DNA of 64,000 nucleotides from Chelonoidis abingdonii. Its lineage: Eukaryota > Chordata > Testudines > Testudinidae. Location of the stretch: assembly GCF_003597395.2 (NCBI RefSeq), contig NC_133774.1, positions 38,817,191-38,881,190 on the forward strand, read 5' to 3'. Of this stretch, positions 57,269-64,000 are shown in pieces (within the stretch, counting starts at the first letter, position 1; the number at the start of each line of letters is the position of its first letter). A program made the translations under genes and the position numbers. The notes beneath the pieces are model-generated. The model saw nothing but the letters and a program-made list of their open reading frames with translations. It ran no database searches and was not told the DNA's origin.

Positions 57269-57632
57269 CTACTGAAAGTATTTTAATAAATACACTCGGC
57301 ACTGTTGCCAGTCCAAAGGGAAGCGAAACACTTGGTATTGATAATGGTTCGTACCTATCATGAACTTCAGGAACCACCTGTCGGATGGGAGGATGTCTAT
57401 GTGGAAATAGGCATCCTTCATGTTGAGAGCTGTAAACCATTCATTTCTGTTTAGGGATGGGATTATCAGGGCCAGGGTGATCATCCTGAATCTTAGTCTT
57501 CAGATAAAGACACTGAGGTGCTGGAGATCTAATATGGCTCTCAATTCTCCATTCTTCTTGGGGATTAGGTAATATTTGTAATAAAATCCCTTTCACCAAT
57601 GCTGAGGTAGTACTGGTTCTATGGCTCCACAT
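57269..57632 (-). pseudogene. DIRS-type reverse transcriptase relic
   Basis: The minus-strand frames contain VKGILLQ/YYLIPKKNGELRAI (near 57,550-57,600) and RMITLALIIPSLNRNEW. Then come FTALNMKDAYFHIDILPSD, a degraded RFLRF block (WFLKFMIG) and YQYQVFRFPLDWQQCRV, where intact elements read LPFGL-APRVF. The NMKDAYFHI block is the first catalytic-aspartate motif of DIRS RTs. The YxDD motif is absent because of truncation. Two frameshifts at least. Confidence 0.85.
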
Positions 57633-57917
57633 ACAAGTAGGGAGTCTATTTCCAATAGAGTAGTTCCTGAAAAGGGATGGGGAAGGAGGTTTCAGAGGGA
57701 GAGGGGAAGAGAACCTCTATGGTATACCTGAAATGAATAATGTTGAGGACACATCCATCCACTATTATTGTCCTTCATTTAAGGGGAAAACAGAACTAGG
57801 CAGCCATCAAATTGGAGAGTGGAAGGATCTGGCATTGGGCACATATGTGATTCCTGAAGGTCCCATCAAAAGTACTTTTTGACAGGTGGTTGCTGTTTGC
57901 AAGACAAAGGAGGAACA

Positions 57918-58447
57918 CTATGCTGGTTTCATCACACTTTCATGGTAGTTCATATACTCTCTGGTGAAAGGAAGGCTGCAATGTTGGTCTAGGCACATAA
58001 AGTTTCCTGTTGATTTTCTCCTGGGTGCTGAGGTGTACATCCCCAGGAAATGGAGGATTGCCCTTGAGCCTTTTATTGAATCCAAGGCCTCATCAATCTT
58101 TTGATTGAATAACATGTCCCCTTCAAAGGGTAAATCCTCTATTATGGACTGTCTTTCCCTGGAGATACCTTTGGATTGAAGCAGGACTCCCTTGCGTAAC
58201 AATAGGAGCTGCCATTTATCTAGAGGCTATATCTGCCACAAGTACTGTGGCTTAAAGGAAAGGTCTGGCTAGCAGTGTACCCTCTTCCATCAGAACTTGG
58301 AATTGCCCTGTCCTCCTGAGGGAGTTTGTTTTTAAATTCTGCAAACTTGGAATAGCTAATAAAATCATACTTTGCAAATAGCACCTGATGATAGACTATA
58401 CGAGTGGTTCTCAAACTTTTGTACAGGTGACCCCTTTCACATAGCAA
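57918..58447 (-). pseudogene. DIRS ORF1 (gag-like) C-terminal relic, split by a hAT MITE
   Basis: The minus-strand frames YHQVLFAKYDFISYSKFAEF (58,400-58,340) and EDLPFEGDMLFNQKIDEALD with SIKGSRAILHFLGMYT (58,140-58,030) match the ORF1 segment upstream of RT in turtle DIRS elements, as I recall them. The hAT MITE at 58,402-58,619 interrupts it upstream. Confidence 0.65.
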
Positions 58448-58619
58448 GCCTCTGAGTGTGACCCCCTTTATAAATTAAAAACACTTTTCAATGTATTTAA
58501 CACTATTATAAATGCTGGAGGCAAAGTGGGGTTTGGGGTGGAGGCTGACAGCTCGCAACCCCCCATATGAAACCTTACAACCCCCTGAGAGGTCCTGACC
58601 CCCAGTTTGAGAACCTCTG
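58402..58619. mobile_element. 218-bp hAT MITE, perfect 8-bp TSD
   Basis: GACTATAC flanks both sides exactly (58,394-58,401 and 58,620-58,627). The left end GAGTGGTTCTCAAACTTTTG and the reverse complement of the right end, CAGAGGTTCTCAAACTGGGG, are inverted repeats (Charlie-like CAG-GTTCTCAAAC). Inserted in the DIRS ORF1 relic. Confidence 0.95.
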
Positions 58620-60559
58620 GACTATACAGAATTGGAGACTGGTAGATTTCTCCTTAGGAGGTCCAAGTGTTTGGTCTGCTTGTCTGAAGGGGTAGATCTA
58701 ACATGTTGTTGTCTATTCCTCTCTGTAACTGCTTGAAGAACCAGAAAATTGGGGGCAAGATGAATGAAAAAAATCCATTCCCTGTGGAGGAACAAATTAT
58801 TTTTGTCTGTCCTCTTAGGAGTAGATGAACACGTCATTGGGACATGCCACACCACTTTGGTTGGGTCTCAGATAGCCTTGCTGACAGAGCGTGCTACCCT
58901 TATAGGTCCCATCCTCTCCAAAATATTCAGATATTTGTGGGATGACTCTTGGACTTTCTTCAAGGGGAACTGGAGGCATCAGCAGCCCCTTTGAAACAAC
59001 TCCTGAAACTGCTTGTGATCATCTAATGAAGACAGTGATGCCGGAGCAACTCTCTCACTGGGAGAGGAAGACAATATACCAGAAGGTGCTGCCGGATCTG
59101 GATTTTTTTTTTGTCTTCCTCTAGATGCTCCCGGGGAAGTTCAGTCTGATCTCTTGGAGGAGAGGGATGGTGAGATTATCTGTGGTATCAAATGGATTTG
59201 GGATAATGCATGTATGGGTCCCATGTTTCCCAGTAGGGCCAGCTAAAGGGATCCATTATGAGTTGAGGTGGACACCAAGGCATAGCTTATCACCCGTCCT
59301 GAGGATGGGGCTATCCCATTTTATGCAGTTGTGACAGGCCCAAAAGATTCTGGACCCTGTATCTCGGCTCATGTTCTTGAAGGTGGTGATAAGGATCCTT
59401 ATCCTATATCAGACTCAGCTGAGGAAGAAAATGAGGGCTCCATCTCCAAGGTGGTGCTGATGAGAAATGACCCTAATTGGTAGAGAGAAGAGAACAGTTT
59501 CTTCCTTAATGTTAGTGAATCAATGGTGTCAGAATCTCCCTTGTAAGAATTGGTTCACACAAGAGGGAAAATTCCATATCTGGCAGGATGATGATGTCTT
59601 CCAAAGTGGTGTATTTGTCACCATGACGAGTTCTGTCTCTGTGAATTGCCATTGTTAGCTCAGAGGAGTGATGATGTATGGGGCAGTCATCTGCACATCG
59701 GTGTTGGAGATTGTACTGGCTGAACCTCATGCCTCTCTTTACACAGTAATGATGCTTCTGCTCCTGCCAATGGTATCAAAGCAGAAGCATTCTTAGTCTT
59801 TGAAGTCTGGAGTTCAGTACCATGCCTTTAACGGATTTTTGAGCATCCTGGTAACAGTTGTGATGACTGACTCAACTTTGACGGTGTAGGGGATGCAGCC
59901 CTCTCCTTAGAAGTAGATCTGGAGGTGAATTTCTCTTGCATCTTTACAGAGGTCTTCTTACCCTTGTAGTCAGCCTGAAATGAAGAGCCCTTGGCTCTAC
60001 CCTTGCTTGCCCCTGTGTCTGAACTGTGTTGGGCAGAGCATTCCTTGACATCTCAGCCCACTGTTCAGGGGTGTCTGCCCAGCCCAGATCCAACTGAGGC
60101 CTCAGGCTGCTGCATAAGGTGCTTCCTGAGACTGAACTCTCGTACTTGAAGGATTTGGGGTGCGAAGGAGCTGCAGATACTACACTTAATGGAGATATGA
60201 GCTTCTCCAAGGCAGCAGAGGCACCTCTGGTGGTGGTTGCTGACCACAAAAGAACACAGGCAGATGATGGGTTTTTGAAGCCTGGAATCCTGGGCATACT
60301 CAGAGTCCTGTACCAGGAAGGATGGCAGGAAGGGGCTAAAATCCAACTATGTAAAGCTAACTAAACTATACTAAGACGAGTTATTTACACATTTACTGTT
60401 TGTTAATATTTACAGGAATAGTGTTGGAAGATAAGTCGATGGACACTGGAGGGTTCCATCTTAGATCATGTGGCAGTGAGAAGGAGCTGCAGAGACAGTC
60501 AGTCCATACCACCCATTATACTCTCAGATGAGAGCATGAAGAGAAGGGTGCAGGAGAGT

Positions 60560-61567
60560 TGCCTGGAGTCTGGTTGCTGAACAGAACACACAGTCGAAAA
60601 GGGACTCTGGCAGCTACAATCAGCACTGCTGACCGGGCCATTAAAAGTCCGGTTGGTGCAGGAGTGGCAGGGTCCCTACCTGGCTCCGTGTGGCTCCCAG
60701 ACGCGGTGCCATGTCGCTTTACTCCTAGGCAGAGGGATGCCTAGGGGGGCTCTGTGTGCCACCCCTGCCCGAGCGCTGGCTCCGCAGCTTCCATTGGCTG
60801 GGAACTGTGGCCAATGGGAGCTGTGGGGTGGCACCTGTGAGTGGAGGCAGCGCACAGAGCTGCCTGCTCACCCCTGCACCTAGGAGCCGAGGGACATGTC
60901 ACTGCTTCTGGGGAGCCATCTGAGTTAAGCGCCATCTCAAGCATACCTCCTCCCACACCCCAACCCCCTGCTTCAGCCCTGATCCCCCTCCTGCACTCCG
61001 AACCTCTCAGCCCCATCCCCCCAGGCTGGAGCCCCATCTTGCACCTCAAACACTTCATCTCCATCCCCATCCCATAGTCTGCACCCCCAGCCAGAGCCCT
61101 CCCCCCCCCCGCACTCCAACCCCTTGCCCCAGCCTGGAGTCCCCTCCCGCACCCAAACACCCTCCTGGAGCCTGCTCCCCACTCCCTCTCCTGCACCCCA
61201 ATCCTCTGCCCCAGCTCAGAACTCCCTCCTGCACCCCAAACTCCTCATCCCCAGCCCCTACCCCACAGCCCGCACCCCCAGCCAGAGCTCTCACACCTTC
61301 CTGCACCCTAACCCTCTGCCAAGCCAGGAATCCTCTCCCATGCCCTGACCCCCTCATTTCTGGCCCCACCCTGGAGCCCTCACCCCAGCTGGAGCCCTCA
61401 CCCCTTCCCACATGCCAACTCCCTGCCCCAGCCCGGTGAAAATGAGCATGTGAGGGTGGGGGAGAGCAAGCAACAGAGGAGCGGGGGGTGGGGCCTCAGA
61501 GAAGGGGCGGGGCCTCAGGGGAGGAGCAGGGCAAGATATTGTGCGATTAGAAAGTTGGCAACCCTAG
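60560..61567. mobile_element. GC-rich hAT-like element, right end clear
   Basis: The right terminus 'gattagaaagttggcaaccc' followed by TA near 61,567 is a recognisable hAT-type end. The C-rich tract 60,950-61,430 repeats 'cctgcaccccaa' and 'ccccagccagagccct' modules. 'tccattggctgggaactg' and 'ccaatgggagctg' near 60,790-60,830 form a palindromic CCAAT module like that in the hAT at 22,470. The left end is uncertain (about 60,560-60,650). Open frames are composition artefacts. Confidence 0.6.
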
Positions 61568-62394
61568 GGTGCAGGCATAGACTAATGGATACTACTAGTG
61601 AGAATCTTCCAGTCCCGGGCACATGGAGTAAATGGTGTACCCACAGTGGAATATATAAAGGGACAAACATTTGAAGAGTCAGATTTTACACCAGGATATG
61701 TAAGCCTACTTGGTATTTATCTTGAAATCCTTATCAAAATAGTTTGCTGTGGTAAATTATGTTTTATTAAAATACCAATAGATTGTAAACCAAAATCAAA
61801 GAACCCCAAATGCATAAATAAGAAAACAGTCAAACTTCCTTCAGCATACGAAGGCACTGTATCAACAACAACAAAAATCCCTCTTCTCCTCAGAACCAAG
61901 ACTTCCATGCCACTCCAATGTGTAAGGAAATCTCCCCCAACTCAATCAGCTAGAGTTAGGATGGTCAACACATTTATCTTACCTCTGCCACAAGCCAGGC
62001 ACAGTTTACTCTGTGAAAACTTTTCATCAATCAGAAAACAGTATATTCAAAGGGCAAATGAATTGTGCCTAAATCAAGAAGGTTGGCACATTTGCTGCAC
62101 TTTCCTCTTGACCAGGATGTGCTTTATATACCCCAAGCCTATTATGAACTCCAGGAGCTTCATTATTTTAAAAAGTGACACTGATAACAACATTGCAAGA
62201 TTTTACTTTGTTAAGTGATCTGAGATATTGATTATTTTAAATGGTGTTAGAGGCCACTGAATTTCATATAGCCGTACTCAAGGTAGCAACAATACTTCAC
62301 TATTGTAAGAATTAGCCATTGTAAGGCATGCATCTTTTGTTCTTTGCTGCCCCCTGATGTGTTTTCACATGTACTTTACTCCCTGCTCTTCACC
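61568..62394. other. Unassigned stretch with a 206-codon open frame
   Basis: Contains the plus-strand frame 61,598-62,218 discussed in the findings. No recognised domain, splice context or repeat. Confidence 0.4.
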
Positions 62395-62650
62395 AATGAT
62401 AAGCTAGAAAAGACAAAAACCTCTAGATCATCTAGCGCATCTCCTTGCAGCATTACACGTACAATTCTTTGTCCAGTTAGCTTTAAAAATTTCAAGTGAC
62501 AGGACATTAACCACTTCTTCTGGGAGACTAGTCTACAGTCTACATCATTGTCAGGAAGATTTTCTGATATTCAGAAAGAATGCTCTATCTTAATTTCATC
62601 CTATTACTCTATTAAGCTTTTCAGATCTATTGCTAGTTTTGATGGAGTGT
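62395..62650 (-). mobile_element. Decayed CR1/L3-like LINE fragment
   Basis: 'aaacctctagatcatctag', 'gacattaaccacttcttctg' and 'tgctctatcttaatttcatc' are the reversed 3' UTR/ORF2-end phrases seen in the clearer CR1 copies at 6,071 and 46,420. Strongly diverged. Confidence 0.55.
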
Positions 62651-63554
62651 GCGTGTGTATAAAGTGATGGTAAATATATAGAATGGAAAACTATTACACA
62701 GTTGGTTTGTAAAAATAGTTTGATGTCACATTTCAAGGCTGATATCACTTATTCAGTTACTGTGCTCAAGGTTAACAGTCAAGTCATATTTTTCAATGAA
62801 AGAAAATCATATTGTTTCAATTATTTCCATATTGTCATTTAATTTGGAGCATATTTTTTCTAAAGCTGCTAGGTCATTCCTAGAGATAATGCAGTCTCTA
62901 ATCCTTAGAGGTAAAGCGCTTTATATTTTCTTAGTCGCAGTTTTTAGCTACTATTAGTGTTTTGTAGAGCCATCTTTCTACTCCATTGCTTACAGTATAT
63001 AATTTAGTGTGGAGGGACTGTCTATTGCCTAAGAGAGCCGGAATTTGTGAAGGTATGATTCCTAAAACTAGGTATAGTCATTCTGTGACTGCTTCTCAAT
63101 ATACTCTCATTACACATTTTCCCACCTAATTTGTTTTAATCTTTCCATTTCTCATTTGCAGCTGTAGCCTTTGTTTTTCTTTTTTAAAATGCAGCTGTTG
63201 TCATTTCTGAAAGGGTCTAATATGTGTGGATGTGGATATTTAGTTTTATTTATTTTTATTATATTAAAAAAACTACCTATCTCAGCCTCTAAGCAGCCTG
63301 ATGAACTATTAAGAATAAAACCATAATAATAAAATGAAACAATTATAAAACACTTGTTGATTCCACCTCACAGCCATTCAGCAAGATGACATTTAAAAAA
63401 AAATCCTTCACCCCTCAGTTCATTCGAAGAAAAGCCTACACACCATCCTTCAGAATCTCTATTTAAAGAAACCACTAAAGAACAATTGTTTTAGAATATG
63501 TCAGGCAGTGGGATATTCGATCACCAGTATCAGCTGTGGTTTTTAGTGAATATA
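62651..63554. other. Unrecognised AT-rich stretch
   Basis: No gene or bounded repeat was recognised. Confidence 0.5.
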
Positions 63555-64000
63555 CAGGGCCGGTGCAAGGAAGTTTTGCGCCCTAGGCAAAACTTTCCAC
63601 TTGCCACCCCCCTATAACGACGCCCAGCTAATCCCAGCCCCCGATGACCCCCATGGCAGCTAACTTAGCCGCCGACCCAGGGAGCCCCCCCCCAGCAGCT
63701 TCCCCCTACTTGGCAAACAGCTAACCCTCTCCCCCCCGTCCTCCCATGGCAACTAACCCTGCCTAGGGAGACTTCCACGCCCACCAACCGGTAGCTAACC
63801 CTGCTGGGAGACTTCACCCGCCTTCCCCCGGCAGCTAACATGCCCTAGCGAGACTTCCTCCTTTCCCGCGGCAGCTAAGCCTGCTAGGGAGACTTCACTC
63901 TCCTTCCGCGGCCAAGCTAACCCTGCCTAGGGAGACCTCCTGCGGAAACTAAGCTTCCTAGTAAGCCCGACCCAGCTCACCTCAGCTCCGCCTCCTCCAC
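63555..64000 (+). mobile_element. hAT-like element with tandem units, runs off the window
   Basis: It starts CAGGGCCGGTGCAAGG, a hAT-type terminus I recognise, followed by 'ttgcgccctaggcaaaactt'. From about 63,650 to 63,960 an irregular tandem repeat of 45-55 bp units carries 'ggcagctaaccctgcctagg' and 'gggagacttc'. The right terminus lies beyond 64,000. Confidence 0.7.

Larger units (their letters stand above)
54297..60555 (-). mobile_element. DIRS-like retroelement relic with nested hATs
   Basis: The inverted terminal repeat at the left (54,297-54,471 plus 56,503 to about 56,550) matches the reverse complement of 60,447-60,555. The mirrored landmarks are 'cctgcactcct', 'cttctcatgctctgatctga', 'ggtatgga' and 'ttccttctttactgc'. 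Between the repeats, minus-strand relics occur in DIRS order: ORF1 (58,447 to 57,918), RT (57,632 to 57,269), tyrosine recombinase (57,025 to 56,760). RNase H and the recombinase N-terminus are missing. Sequence at 56,604-56,690 repeats the terminal motif in inverted and direct form, like a DIRS internal complementary region. It is split by a 2.0-kb composite hAT and a 218-bp hAT MITE. Confidence 0.85.

Noticed and set aside
60741..61411. 118-151 codon glycine/proline-rich frames
   Set aside because: C-rich, repetitive hAT-like tract; open by composition.

Overview
The window reads as vertebrate nuclear DNA, most likely from a cryptodiran turtle. It is AT-rich, has no compact gene array, and is densely seeded with repeat families I recognise from turtle genomes. 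These include CR1 LINEs, a tortoise-type tRNA/CR1 SINE, a 5S rRNA-derived SINE, CORE/MIR-type SINEs, DIRS-like tyrosine-recombinase retroelements, Penelope-like (PLE) copies with hammerhead-ribozyme-like cores, hAT and PIF/Harbinger-type MITEs, and LTR-like units. The host assignment is inference from repeat families; no species-diagnostic gene is present. I could not support a single host protein-coding exon, tRNA gene, rRNA gene or CRISPR array. Long open frames are low-complexity translations, frames running through the assembly gap, or decayed transposon proteins.

Layout. 1-15.4 kb: mostly unrecognised AT-rich DNA with a hAT fragment (1.9 kb), a CORE-SINE (3.4 kb), a PIF-like MITE (5.75-6.03 kb), a minus-strand CR1 (6.1-6.9 kb), a decayed LINE (7.0-8.4 kb) and another MITE (12.6 kb). 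15.4-17.9 kb: an LTR-like repeat split by a hAT element that carries a GC minisatellite and a further hAT MITE. 19-26 kb: MITEs, SINEs and an 0.8-kb hAT with a perfect 8-bp target duplication. 27-34.1 kb: one old LINE broken into three pieces by a CR1 (itself hit by a SINE and an LTR-like unit) and by a 1.1-kb PIF-like element. 34.0-35.6 kb: a roughly 240-bp inverted duplication. 35.7-39.0 kb: an LTR-like unit, a 5S-derived SINE, a hAT and a MITE-inside-MITE. 41.7-42.9 kb: an inverted PLE pair around a 789-N gap. 44-48 kb: a second inverted PLE, a mariner-like MITE and a CR1 interrupted by two hAT events. 49.5-50.8 kb: an internally deleted DIRS-like element. 54.3-60.6 kb: a large DIRS-like relic with two nested hAT insertions. 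60.6-64 kb: a GC-rich hAT-like tract, unrecognised AT-rich DNA, and the start of another hAT-like element.

There is no operon-like cooperation here. The biology is transposon succession. I used exact target-site duplications (TSDs: 8 bp for hAT, TTA-type 3 bp for PIF, 4-5 bp for the LTR-like units, 11-12 bp for the PLEs) and interrupted reading frames to order the insertions. The points most worth a second look are: the two PLE insertions that share an inverted architecture with 11-12 bp TSDs, with a hammerhead-like core in the first; a possible composite hAT that carried about 1.9 kb of unrelated DNA into a DIRS terminal repeat; the inverted duplication at 34-35.6 kb; and a 48-bp perfect match between a LINE fragment and an unrelated site 9.2 kb away.
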